Assembly: GCA_004292855.1 (NCBI GenBank)
Contig: RDXN01000058.1
Location: 1-64,000, forward strand
Source of the DNA: Cytophagales bacterium
Lineage (GTDB): Bacteria; Bacteroidota; Bacteroidia; Cytophagales; Spirosomataceae
DNA: 64,000 nt
Direction of reading: 5' to 3'
The notes under the pieces were generated by a model. That model made no database searches. It was not told where the DNA came from and saw only the letters and a list, made by a program, of their open reading frames with translations. This document shows, one piece after another, positions 32,494 through 40,607 of the stretch. Positions within the stretch are counted from its first letter, which is position 1, and the number at the start of each line of letters is the position of its first letter. A program made the translations under genes and the position numbers.

Positions 32494-33765
32494 TCAGTGA
32501 TTCACAGTCTTCTCTAATCGCTTCATTTGCAGCAGAGCACGCATAGCCGGGTCCGACATGTTGGCCTCTAGCTGATCAAGTTCTCCCTCTGTATCATTGG
32601 GGGCTTGCGGGTTTTTGCCTAGGGTTTCCAATTTCTTCAGGTATTCCACCGACAAGTCTTCGGCTTTCTGATTGTCGATGGCATATGGACTTTCGACACC
32701 CATAATTTCAACGGAGACCTCATCGACGCGCAAATCTTTCGGGCGAACATCGGTTGGCTCATCCAGATCAATTAACTCTGTGCTATCCAGCGATTGTACG
32801 ATGAATGGCGAGTGCGTGGTCGCCACAAATTGGATATTGGGGAAGGCCGTTTTGAGGTCACTCACCACGTGCCGTTGCCAGTTGGGGTGCAGGTGCATGT
32901 CGAGTTCGTCGATCAGTACAACACCCGCGCTTTTCTTCACGGCATCGACCCCGTGATGATCGTTCAGAATGACACAGCGATAAGCAATCTCGGCAGCAAT
33001 GCTCGCCATCGTACGCAGACCATCGCTTAGGTAGTACAAGGGCATTCGGGTTTCGGAGCCGTCAGCGTGTTTGTAGATGCCCAGTAGATCGTCGTAATCC
33101 TCCTCCCATTCCGTCGCTGTCCAATTAGGTACGCACTGCGAAATAGCTTCCAGAACAGCCCGCAACAGACTGTCGTCCTGGCCTTTGAGTGATTTGTAAT
33201 AGTTTGATTTAATCCAGGAAAAGGCTGTGTATTTATCGCTCTCATTATCCAGACAGCCCGCGTAGCCATCAGCTATTTTAGAGCCTTTAGTCTTGAGTGG
33301 GATGTCTTTTTTGGGTTGAACCCAAAGGCGGGCCGTACTGAAAAAACAGAGAACGGGGAGGTCTACGTCTTCTCTAAGCTCTTCATTTATTTGGTGCTCG
33401 AGGTTCTCAACTATTTCTCTCAATGAGGGATGATTTGTAAAGCTCTCTGAGTAATTGTTATAGCGGCCTATTACCCAAAAAGGATTTTGCTTCTTGAAAG
33501 ACCCATCTGCTAAAATCCGAGATGGAAACTGTGGGGCAAATCGTTTTTCTAGCTCTATTCGCCGAACGTCTTCGATCTGTATCGAAAGTCGTTTAGTCTC
33601 TTTAAAAACTCCTAAAATGTACCCTGCTGCTAACCTTAGCCCTTGCAACAACGCTGACTTCCCCCTTCCATTCTCCCCAATAACAACCGTGAACAGGCTT
33701 GGAAACCGAAAGGTAGCCCGTTCAAAATTTCGGAAGTTGGTCAGTTCGATTTGTTCGATGCGCAT
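32494..33765 (-). CDS. AAA ATPase with SMC/ABC-type core, PtuA-like (Septu-type defence)
   Basis: The 423-residue protein starts with a RecF/SMC-like strand (IEQIELTNFRNFERATFRFP) and Walker A GENGRGKS at residues 30-37. The signature region is YLSDGLRTMASIAAEIAYRC, Walker B is VVLIDELDMHLHPNWQR with Glu287, and the switch histidine is in ATTHSPFIV. The C-terminal acidic region is long (DTEGELDQLEANMSDPAMRA). Such AAA_15/AAA_21 ATPases paired with HNH nucleases form Septu systems, in which PtuA senses nucleotide or phage state and controls PtuB. The gene has its own -7 box upstream, and the HNH gene follows after 6 bases. Confidence 0.87.
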   Translation of the reverse strand: MRIEQIELTNFRNFERATFRFPSLFTVVIGENGRGKSALLQGLRLAAGYILGVFKETKRLSIQIEDVRRIELEKRFAPQFPSRILADGSFKKQNPFWVIGRYNNYSESFTNHPSLREIVENLEHQINEELREDVDLPVLCFFSTARLWVQPKKDIPLKTKGSKIADGYAGCLDNESDKYTAFSWIKSNYYKSLKGQDDSLLRAVLEAISQCVPNWTATEWEEDYDDLLGIYKHADGSETRMPLYYLSDGLRTMASIAAEIAYRCVILNDHHGVDAVKKSAGVVLIDELDMHLHPNWQRHVVSDLKTAFPNIQFVATTHSPFIVQSLDSTELIDLDEPTDVRPKDLRVDEVSVEIMGVESPYAIDNQKAEDLSVEYLKKLETLGKNPQAPNDTEGELDQLEANMSDPAMRALLQMKRLEKTVNH

Positions 33766-33794
33766 AAGGATGTCCGTTGCTGGTCAATTGGGTT

Positions 33795-33802
33795 CAAATA
33801 TA
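33795..33802 (-). promoter_or_regulatory. -7 box TATATTTG upstream of the PtuA-like gene
   Basis: On the minus strand TATATTTG fits TAnnTTTG and lies 29 bases upstream of the ATPase start. It is likely to serve both genes of the defence pair. No convincing -33 box is visible. Confidence 0.5.
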
Positions 33803-33837
33803 ACAGGTCAAACGCATTCAGGTTCCTGTTGCCTGCC

Positions 33838-34224
33838 TTATACCACCAACAACCCAATCTGGTGCATACGGGTTTGCATCACAGCCGCGATACTTTGCGC
33901 CCGCAACAGGGCTTCGCTGGCACGTTCACCCGCAAAACATTCCCCAAGCGTTTGGGTGAACAGGGCCAGCCATCGGTCGAAGTGCGCGGGGCGGATGGGC
34001 GTTTTCTGCGCTAGCTCAAAGTGCGGGCGCATGGGTTGACCTTGGTAGGTGTTTGTACCCAGCAAAATGCCTGACCAAAATGCCCTGATTTTTGGCATAT
34101 GCACGGGCCAATCGACTTGGGCCACCTCGTTAAAAATGGGGCCGAGGTCAGGGTCTTGCCGGACACGGGCGTAGAAACAATCTAGGAAATAGGCAATGTC
34201 GGCTTCGGTCTCAATGTCGCGCAT
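33838..34224 (-). CDS. Group III truncated haemoglobin
   Basis: From ATG 34224 (MRDIETEADIAYFLDCFYAR) the protein has 128 residues, the usual size for group III (trHbP). It shows DIAYFLDCFYARVRQD with the B10 tyrosine, LGPIFNEVAQVDWPVHM, and the proximal histidine region RPAHFDRWLALFTQTLGECF. Proteins of this class bind haem and handle oxygen, NO or peroxide; their exact role is open. The frame extends to ATG 34263, but the 13 added residues are not family-like. The divergent helicase gene starts at 34304. Confidence 0.9.
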   Translation of the reverse strand: MRDIETEADIAYFLDCFYARVRQDPDLGPIFNEVAQVDWPVHMPKIRAFWSGILLGTNTYQGQPMRPHFELAQKTPIRPAHFDRWLALFTQTLGECFAGERASEALLRAQSIAAVMQTRMHQIGLLVV

Positions 34225-34291
34225 TGGGGGGGATGGAGTACGATTGGTTTCTGTGAAACACATTATTTGGGAGAGCCGGTTTCCAATTGGC

Positions 34292-34299
34292 TACTTTTG
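34292..34299 (+). promoter_or_regulatory. -7 box TACTTTTG directly at the start codon
   Basis: TACTTTTG agrees with TAnnTTTG and ends four bases before the ATG of the helicase gene at 34304. This is the same leaderless-type arrangement as at 20069. It also argues against the longer frame that would start at 34196. Confidence 0.6.
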
Positions 34300-34303
34300 C
34301 GGT

Positions 34304-35629
34304 ATGAATCGCGAACAACAAACGGCGCAACCCCTCGCCAATCTCGGCATTTCGGCCCTCAACCCCATGCAGGAAGCTGCCGGAAAAGCACTGGCCCAGG
34401 ACACCGACGTTATTCTGGTAGCCCCCACCGGCTCCGGCAAAACGGTGGCGTTTTTACTGCCCCTATTGCGGTTGCTACGGACCGACGCGCCGGGGGTTCA
34501 GTGTTTGGTGTTGGCTCCCTCGCGCGAGTTGGCCCTGCAAATCGAGGGCGTCTGGAAACAGATGCAGACGGGTTTCAAGGTAAACGCCTGTTACGGCGGG
34601 CACTCGATGGATGTTGAAATACGCAACTTGAGCAACCCGCCTGCCCTGCTCATTGGTACGCCGGGCCGCATCGCCGACCACATCGACCGGGGCACGTTCG
34701 TGACCGACAGCATCCGAACGCTGGTGCTGGATGAGTTCGACAAATCGCTCGAATTGGGTTTTCATGATCAGATGGCCTTCATTGTGGGGCAGTTGCGGGG
34801 CTTGCGAAGACAGGTGCTGGTGTCAGCTACGCACGGCATCAAAATCCCGGAGTTTGTGCGGTTACGTAACCCGCAAACGATCATTCACGAGTCCGACGCA
34901 GATGCTCAAATAGCCCTCACGCTCAAGGCCGTTTACTCGCCCGACAAAGACAAAATCGAGACTCTGTTCCGGTTGTTGTGTACGTTCGAGTCGGAGCCAG
35001 CCCTAATTTTTCTGAACCATCGCGAAGCCGCCGAACGCACCCGTGCCGAGTTGGCCGACCGGGGGATTCTGGCGGGCGTGTATCACGGTGGCATGGAGCA
35101 ACCCGACCGCGAACGCGCCCTGATTCTGTTCCGCAATGGCAGCGTCCGTTATCTGATTACGACCGATTTAGCCGCCCGTGGCCTCGACATTCCCGACATG
35201 CGGCATGTAGTTCATTATCACCTGCCGCTGAAAGAACATGAGTTTGTGCACCGCAATGGCCGCACCGCCCGGATGCACGCTTCTGGAACTGCTTACGTGA
35301 TTCTGAGCACCCAGGAACCCCGCCCCGACTACCTCCCCGCTTCGCTCGACGAATACGTCCTGCCTAGCTACGAGCTACCCCTGCCCTACCCGCCCGACTT
35401 CGTGACAGTCTACATCAGTGGGGGGCGCAAGAACAAACTCAATAAGGTCGATATTGTGGGGTTTTTCGGGCAGAAGGGTGGCCTCGACAAGGGCGACTTG
35501 GGCCGTATCGACGTGGGTGATTTTCAGTCGTTTGCCGCTGTCCGGCACGACAAAGTCCGCGCGCTGCTTTCGCGGGTTCGGGAGGAGAAAATGAAAGGAA
35601 AGAAATACAAGATTGAGGTGGCGAGGTAA
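34304..35629 (+). CDS. DEAD-box-type helicase with DEFD motif II and RNA-binding tail
   Basis: About 441 residues from ATG 34304. The core has motif I APTGSGKT, APSRELALQ, TPGR, motif II DEFD (VLDEFDKSLELGF), motif III reading SAT, and HRNGRTARM in place of the usual HRIGRTGR. The C-terminal domain (about residues 360-441) with FVTVYISGGRKNKLNKVDIV, FFGQKGGLDKGDLGRIDVGD and DKVRALLSRVREEKMKGKKY resembles the DbpA RNA-binding domain, which guides such helicases to 23S rRNA. It is thus a DbpA-like ribosome assembly helicase by inference. It is the third helicase in the window and the second with DEFD. Confidence 0.92.
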   Translation: MNREQQTAQPLANLGISALNPMQEAAGKALAQDTDVILVAPTGSGKTVAFLLPLLRLLRTDAPGVQCLVLAPSRELALQIEGVWKQMQTGFKVNACYGGHSMDVEIRNLSNPPALLIGTPGRIADHIDRGTFVTDSIRTLVLDEFDKSLELGFHDQMAFIVGQLRGLRRQVLVSATHGIKIPEFVRLRNPQTIIHESDADAQIALTLKAVYSPDKDKIETLFRLLCTFESEPALIFLNHREAAERTRAELADRGILAGVYHGGMEQPDRERALILFRNGSVRYLITTDLAARGLDIPDMRHVVHYHLPLKEHEFVHRNGRTARMHASGTAYVILSTQEPRPDYLPASLDEYVLPSYELPLPYPPDFVTVYISGGRKNKLNKVDIVGFFGQKGGLDKGDLGRIDVGDFQSFAAVRHDKVRALLSRVREEKMKGKKYKIEVAR

Positions 35630-35633
35630 ATGG

Positions 35634-35665
35634 GCGATGACATCTCGTTACAGAGATGTCATCGC
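35634..35665. terminator. 13-bp perfect hairpin between convergent genes
   Basis: GCGATGACATCTC (35634-35646) pairs exactly with 35653-35665 around a six-base loop. It lies four bases after the helicase stop and nine bases before the stop of the convergent FN3 gene. No T-run follows on either strand, so it may stabilise mRNA ends rather than end transcription by itself. Confidence 0.65.
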
Positions 35666-35674
35666 AAACACGCC

Positions 35675-38227
35675 CTACTTCCGCACTCCCTCCAGCTTAT
35701 TAATACGCTGTTCGACTTGAATGAGATAGAGGGTTAACTCCTCTATTTTCTCCAGCAACACCGCATTGAGCTTCATCGCTTCGATGCCATCACGCATGAT
35801 CTGATCCGCTGATGGAATGCCCGGCAAGTGGTTGTGCTGACGGATAAACCGTTGTACTTCGGAGAGGGGACGGAGTCGGTAATTGGGTTCAAATACCCGG
35901 TCGGCCCATTGGTTGGGGTTGGCGATTGAGACCCGGTAACGCGAGAGCACTACCTGCCCCTTGTCGTCGACGGTCAGAAACTGATCGGTGCCGTCGGGCC
36001 GAAGGTTGGGGTTGTGGAGGTGGCTGAATTTGAGCGTCCCCTTGTTGCGAAGGTTGATAATGCCCCGCACATCGAGCGGGAATTCGGGAGCCGTTACGCC
36101 AATGCCCACTTTGGTGTTGGCTTCCACATCGCCCAGCACAATGGCGTTGCTGGCTCCAACTTTCGCCTTCAGTCCAATGGCGGTAGCATTGCTCAGGTTA
36201 GGAGCCAACGCATCGGCTTCCGCCCCAACGAATGTGTTGCCTGAACTGGTGTTGAAAAAACCCGCCGACTTACCGAGGGCCACCGTATTGTCGGCAGTGG
36301 TGAGCGAGAAACTGGCGTTGGTGCCAATGCCTACGTTGCCTATACCCGTGCTGATGTTCTGCCCCGCACCCACGCCCACAAACACGTTCTGCACCGGCAC
36401 CTGAAACCGGGCCGCAGCCCCTGTGTAGCTCGACGGTATGCCCGACGAACAAACCGTGCGGACCTGCCACTCATAAATCACGCCCGGAGCCAAACCCGTC
36501 AGTGCCAATCGCTTCGATTCGCTCGCGCCGAGCGTGCTGCTCAAGCTGGCGGTTGTCCAGGCGACGGTTCCCACGCCCCGGTACTGCACTTCATACCCCG
36601 CACCCGGCTCGCCCCCGTTCCAAACCACCTCGACCGACGCCCCCAGTAAATTCTGTACCCCCTGCGGATTGGGCGGGTTGCAAACAGTGGTGAAAACAAC
36701 CGGAGACAGGGCATAGTCCGAGAAAATTCCCGCCGTGCAAACCGTGCGAACGCGCCATTCGTAAACCGTACCGCCCGTCAGCCCAGTCACGATCCGCCGT
36801 TTGAACTCGCCCGGCCCCTGCGAGGTGCTGACCGGGATCGTACTCCACGACGTTGCCCCCGACACGCGAATGTTGATCTCGTAGCTGGCACCTGCCTCAC
36901 CCCCAAACCAGTTGAGCCGCGCCGATGTGCTAGTTAGCTGATCGGTAGTGAGTTGGTTAGGTGTCCCACACAGGGTCTGGAAACTGTTGGGGTCGATCAT
37001 AAAATCCGAGGTAATACCCGGTGCGCAAATCGACCGGACCCGCCATTCGTAGATTGAACCGGGCTTTATATCGATGATGGTGAAGTACTTACGGGCCGAA
37101 ACGCCTAGCGGTGTTACCAACGTTGCCGATGTCCAGGCGGCATTGGTGTTGCGGATGCGGTATTGAACTTCGTAATCGGCTCCTACTTCCCCATCTCCCC
37201 AACTAACTCGGGCGGAGTTATTAGTGATTTGGTCGACAAGCGGAGAGGCCGGAACGCGGCAGAGGGTTTGAAAGTTGTTGGCGGCAACAACAAAAGCGGA
37301 AGTAATACCGGGTGCGCAGATGGTTCGTACCTGCCAGCGGTAGATTGTGTTTGGGGTTAGGTCGGTCAAGATATGCCTTTTGAAGGCATTTGCGCCTATA
37401 GCTGTCACCAGCGTATAGGATGTAAACGGAGCCGTACTGCTCAGGGGTTTGTATTGAATCTCATAGTTGGCCCCCGATTCGCCCCCGTAAAAGGAGAGTC
37501 GGGTAGAGATAGACCCGATCTGATCAACGTCCAGAGAATATGGCGCACTACAAACAGTCTGGAAGTTATTGGAGGGGGAGACAAAAGCGGACGTAACACC
37601 GGGTGCGCAGATGGTACGGACTTTCCAGGTATAGATTGTATTGGGAACGAGATCGGTCAGGGTATGCCTTTTAAAGGCGTTTGCGCCTATAGCTGTCACC
37701 AGCGTATAGGATGTAAACGGAGCCGTACTGCTCAGGGGTTTGTACTGAATCTCATAGTCGGCCCCAGTCTGTCCCCCATAAAAAGAGAGTCGGGTAGAGG
37801 TAGACCCGATCTCATCAACATCCAGAGAATATGGCGCACTACAAACAGTCTGGAAGTTATTGGAGGGGGAGGCAAAAGCGGATGCCTGCCCTGAACTACA
37901 CAACGTTCTGACTTTCCAGGTATAAATCGTGTTAGGAACGAGATCAGTCAATGTATAGTTTTTGAAGGCATTCTCGCCTAAAGCTGTTACCAGTGTGTAT
38001 GATGTAAACGGAGCCGTGCTGCTCAGGGGCTTATACTGAATCTCATAACTGGCTCCAGTCTGGCCCCCATAAAAAGAGAGTCGGGTAGAGGTAGCAGTTA
38101 TGTCACCTACATCTAACGAATACGGTGCCGGGCACGTCTGCCCCCACACACTCGTTACACACAGCAGCGAAACGAACCAGAGAAGCAAACCGTGCCCAGT
38201 TCGGAGAAAGGTAAAGGTGTTTTTCAT
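35675..38227 (-). CDS. Large exported protein with six FN3 repeats and a tail-fibre-like C-terminus
   Basis: About 850 residues from ATG 38227 with a signal peptide (MKNTFTFLRTGHGLLLWFVS). Six fibronectin type III repeats of about 97 residues follow (about 31-610), each opening with C.APYSLDV-like sequence and ending ..YTWKVRT(L/I)C. Residues 610-720 resemble a YadA-type head (VGVGAGQNISTGIGNVGIGT, ADNTVALGKSAGFF). The C-terminus ends in the common Bacteroidota region LSEVQRFIRQHNHLPGIPSA and a coiled coil LLEKIEELTLYLIQVEQRIN, akin to phage tail-fibre chaperone tails. It is probably a surface adhesin. No sorting signal is seen. The first three repeats are nearly identical in DNA. Confidence 0.88.
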   Translation of the reverse strand: MKNTFTFLRTGHGLLLWFVSLLCVTSVWGQTCPAPYSLDVGDITATSTRLSFYGGQTGASYEIQYKPLSSTAPFTSYTLVTALGENAFKNYTLTDLVPNTIYTWKVRTLCSSGQASAFASPSNNFQTVCSAPYSLDVDEIGSTSTRLSFYGGQTGADYEIQYKPLSSTAPFTSYTLVTAIGANAFKRHTLTDLVPNTIYTWKVRTICAPGVTSAFVSPSNNFQTVCSAPYSLDVDQIGSISTRLSFYGGESGANYEIQYKPLSSTAPFTSYTLVTAIGANAFKRHILTDLTPNTIYRWQVRTICAPGITSAFVVAANNFQTLCRVPASPLVDQITNNSARVSWGDGEVGADYEVQYRIRNTNAAWTSATLVTPLGVSARKYFTIIDIKPGSIYEWRVRSICAPGITSDFMIDPNSFQTLCGTPNQLTTDQLTSTSARLNWFGGEAGASYEINIRVSGATSWSTIPVSTSQGPGEFKRRIVTGLTGGTVYEWRVRTVCTAGIFSDYALSPVVFTTVCNPPNPQGVQNLLGASVEVVWNGGEPGAGYEVQYRGVGTVAWTTASLSSTLGASESKRLALTGLAPGVIYEWQVRTVCSSGIPSSYTGAAARFQVPVQNVFVGVGAGQNISTGIGNVGIGTNASFSLTTADNTVALGKSAGFFNTSSGNTFVGAEADALAPNLSNATAIGLKAKVGASNAIVLGDVEANTKVGIGVTAPEFPLDVRGIINLRNKGTLKFSHLHNPNLRPDGTDQFLTVDDKGQVVLSRYRVSIANPNQWADRVFEPNYRLRPLSEVQRFIRQHNHLPGIPSADQIMRDGIEAMKLNAVLLEKIEELTLYLIQVEQRINKLEGVRK
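37370..38150. repeat. Three near-identical 291-bp tandem units within the FN3 gene
   Basis: FN3 units 1 to 3 share long exact or nearly exact stretches, for example CCTATAGCTGTCACCAGCGT at the same phase 291 bases apart, and AAACAGTCTGGAAGTTATTG in two adjacent units. The other three units are clearly diverged. Such identity marks recent duplication or ongoing gene conversion in the adhesin. Confidence 0.8.
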
Positions 38228-38290
38228 GGAATTTGGTTGTTTGGTAAACGATGAAAATTGATTGATGAGCAGAGATTCCAACCCAGGCAT

Positions 38291-38626
38291 TTAGCCCACC
38301 CGCCGAAACTCGGTCACGCGCCGACGGGCAATGGGTATGCGTTCGCCGTTGGTTAGCAGGATATTGCCATGACGGGCGGAGACCGTTTCGATGTGCTGCC
38401 GGTTAAGCAGGTGCTTCCGATGCGGGCGCACAAAGACTCCAACCGGAACCCGGCCCATAAATACCTTTAGCGAGAGGGCAACCAACAGCGTTGTGCCATC
38501 CAGAAAGTGGATCAGCGTGTAGTTGCCCAGTCCTTCGAGCCTGACAATCTGCGCCAGATTTGTCCACTGTCGACCAAGCGGGAATGGCAGCGTCAACCCA
38601 AGGCGTAACTCATGTTGTGATCGCAT
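38291..38626 (-). CDS. Small LytTR DNA-binding protein
   Basis: From ATG 38626 (MRSQHELRLGLTLPFPLG) this is a 111-residue protein that is almost only a LytTR domain: IVRLEGLGNYTLIHFLDGTT, FMGRVPVGVFVRPHRKHLLN and HGNILLTNGERIPIARRRV. It has no receiver or membrane part, so its activity must depend on its level or a partner. The frame runs upstream to 38764 through a repeat-rich promoter region that is unlikely to be translated. It is upstream of the FN3 gene on the same strand, and divergent from the membrane protein at 38793, so both are candidate targets. Confidence 0.85.
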   Translation of the reverse strand: MRSQHELRLGLTLPFPLGRQWTNLAQIVRLEGLGNYTLIHFLDGTTLLVALSLKVFMGRVPVGVFVRPHRKHLLNRQHIETVSARHGNILLTNGERIPIARRRVTEFRRVG

Positions 38627-38700
38627 AAAATGGAGTAGATATAGTCGAATAGAGCATGGTTCTCGTTCGTAAAGATTATATTTTAGCGAAAGCTGACCCC

Positions 38701-38739
38701 GTTTCGTTGTTTCGTTTAATTTTCCGCTTCGTTTCGTTT
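38701..38739. promoter_or_regulatory. GTTTCGTTT direct repeats between divergent genes
   Basis: The nine-base motif GTTTCGTT(T/G) occurs at 38701, 38709 and 38731. The last two are exactly 22 bases apart, the spacing used by LytTR proteins (9-bp repeats with 12-13 bases between). The site lies in the 166-base gap between the LytTR gene and the membrane protein gene, so it may control one or both. Confidence 0.45.
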
Positions 38740-38792
38740 TTTCTTCGGTTTTGTTCCCGACCAAGCAACGATCACTGTATCACACTATTAAG

Positions 38793-39956
38793 ATGGAAGC
38801 ACCTGACCATTCACTGGCCCCTAATCAATTCTATTCACTGCGCGAACGCATCAAGAACAAGTACAGACAATATCATTTGAGCGACCCGCTCCGGTTTCCT
38901 GATTTTGCATTTAACACCAATCGAACGAATTACGAACCGTTGCGAGACTCCTTTGAGGAGGAGCTATTCGTAGTCAAGGGGATCGACCGAGCTAACCTGA
39001 CTATTCATATTCCCAGCACGAATACGCTGGCGTTGATTTTTACAGACGATAGTTATGTGTCTAATAAGAAGATCTTAAACACGTGCCGACTATACATTGG
39101 TTACGAGCAGGAGACGCCTGTATTCGACCATACAGCCCCTGTCAAGACCGACAAATCAAAAGCCCCTCAACGAGTAGGTGTGCTATTGCTTGTGGGCCTT
39201 GTTCTGTTAATTGGTAGTTACCTTTATTTTCAACAACACCATAGCTCTCAAAAAGCAAGCAGAGTAACAATTGCCATACCCAACAACGCTGAGAACGTAT
39301 CTCGGTTGTTGCACGTGGAGGGGAAAGCGACCAACGCTGATTCCGTTTGGTTGGTGGTGCGCCCCTTCGGCAGTCCCGATTACTACGTTCAGACTCCAGT
39401 TAAAGTAAATTCACATGGGCGTTGGAAGGGAAGGGTCATCATTGGAAGTATACACGCGGCAAACAGCGGAGTCAGGTTTCAGATTCAAGCGTTTATAAAA
39501 CCCGAATTGCAGCTTGGCGAGGGCGATGTCCTGAATAAGTGGCCCAAGTCTGAAGTAGCCTCTAACCTGATAACGGTAGTTCGCAGTGAGCTAACCAACG
39601 CGTTACCTACCGACGATATCGCCATATATAAACCCTCTGACGGACAGAAAGTACCTTGTGAGACGATTATCCAGGGTAAAGCCGCCAATGCCGATACAAT
39701 TTGGGTCGTCGTTTCGCCCGAAGGCAATCCAAAACTGTGGGTTCAGTCGCCCATTAAGGTAGAAGAGAACGGAATCTGGCAAGGAAAAATATCTATTGGC
39801 GAACCGGGTATGGCCGATGTTGGGTGGATCTATACAATAAGAGCATTTGCCGACCCAATTGATCCGTTGAAACGTGACGACATTTTGTATGAATGGCCTA
39901 AAGCCAAACGCTCTTCTGGAATTATTCAGGTAATACGAGGGCCACAAGACAAATGA
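38793..39956 (+). CDS. Membrane protein with two extracellular Ig-like repeats, unknown function
   Basis: From ATG 38793 (MEAPDHSLAPNQFYSLRERI) the protein has 387 residues. A cytoplasmic N-terminal domain of about 125 residues is followed by one membrane helix (VGVLLLVGLVLLIGSYLYF). Outside there are two related beta domains of about 110 residues, each with (N/K)ADSVW(L/V)VV-type strands: TNADSVWLVVRPFGSPDYYV and ANADTIWVVVSPEGNPKLWV. Both end in a KW or EW PK-rich segment (LNKWPKSEV and LYEWPKAKR). I do not know the family. It is divergent from a LytTR gene with direct repeats between them. Confidence 0.75.
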   Translation: MEAPDHSLAPNQFYSLRERIKNKYRQYHLSDPLRFPDFAFNTNRTNYEPLRDSFEEELFVVKGIDRANLTIHIPSTNTLALIFTDDSYVSNKKILNTCRLYIGYEQETPVFDHTAPVKTDKSKAPQRVGVLLLVGLVLLIGSYLYFQQHHSSQKASRVTIAIPNNAENVSRLLHVEGKATNADSVWLVVRPFGSPDYYVQTPVKVNSHGRWKGRVIIGSIHAANSGVRFQIQAFIKPELQLGEGDVLNKWPKSEVASNLITVVRSELTNALPTDDIAIYKPSDGQKVPCETIIQGKAANADTIWVVVSPEGNPKLWVQSPIKVEENGIWQGKISIGEPGMADVGWIYTIRAFADPIDPLKRDDILYEWPKAKRSSGIIQVIRGPQDK

Positions 39957-39988
39957 TTGGGTTAGACTTTGCTAAGGACTTATCTTTG
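39957..39988 (+). promoter_or_regulatory. Promoter for the DinB gene
   Basis: A -7 box TATCTTTG lies at 39981-39988 and a TTG at 39957-39959, 21 bases upstream. This agrees with the Bacteroidota TTG-N19..21-TAnnTTTG pattern. The start codon of the DinB gene is 29 bases downstream. Confidence 0.6.
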
Positions 39989-40017
39989 TTACCGCTCATC
40001 AAGAGATAAACCTACCG

Positions 40018-40596
40018 ATGCAAAACCTACAACCCGGCCTCTCAAACGGCCCCATTTCCGACGCCGAACGCGCCTACGCCATCGACGTATTACAAACCAC
40101 CCAAACTGCCCTACACGAAGCCGTCACGGGCCTCACCGACGCCCAACTGAACTTTAAACCGGCCGAAGATCGCTGGTCAATTGCCGAGAACGTGGAACAT
40201 GTGGCCCTAGTCGAAGCGGGCATTTTTGGCGGTATTCAGAAAGGCATGAGCTATCCCGCCAACCCCGACAAACGGGCCGAACTGACCCTCGACGACGTGT
40301 ATGTGGTGAAGGCCGTGCGCAGCCGGACGGTGTCGTTACCCGCCCCCGATCCATTTGTACCGACGGGCCAATTTGGATCGCTGGAGGGGTCACTAGCGGC
40401 TTTCGATGCCCGACGCGCCGAGGCCATCCAATACACGCAAACCGTCACCGATGACCTCAGAACGCACTATTTCCGGCATATCGCCTTTGGCTGGATCGAC
40501 TGTTTTCAGGCCATTCTGCTTCTGGCCTCCCACGGCGAACGCCACCGCAAGCAGATTGAGGAGGTGAAGACTAGTATGGGATTCCCCGGAGTGTAA
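40018..40596 (+). CDS. DinB family protein (DinB_2)
   Basis: The 192-residue protein shows the DinB fold: GLTDAQLNFKPAEDRWSIAENVEHVALVE with the first metal histidine, and HIAFGWIDCFQAILLLASHGERHRKQIEEV with the C-terminal histidine pair. It is a paralogue of the protein at 2412-2921 but belongs to a different subgroup, as only the fold motifs agree. Relatives are thiol S-transferases or uncharacterised metal proteins. It converges on the lipoprotein gene of the SusCD operon. Confidence 0.9.
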   Translation: MQNLQPGLSNGPISDAERAYAIDVLQTTQTALHEAVTGLTDAQLNFKPAEDRWSIAENVEHVALVEAGIFGGIQKGMSYPANPDKRAELTLDDVYVVKAVRSRTVSLPAPDPFVPTGQFGSLEGSLAAFDARRAEAIQYTQTVTDDLRTHYFRHIAFGWIDCFQAILLLASHGERHRKQIEEVKTSMGFPGV

Positions 40597-40607
40597 AAGT
40601 AGCCCTC

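Noticed and set aside
34196-34303. Upstream extension of the helicase start
   Set aside because: A TAnnTTTG box lies at 34292 just before the ATG at 34304, and the extra residues overlap the divergent haemoglobin gene.
37377-38140. Possible CRISPR array from regularly spaced repeats
   Set aside because: The repeats are 291-bp protein-coding FN3 units, not short repeats with spacers.
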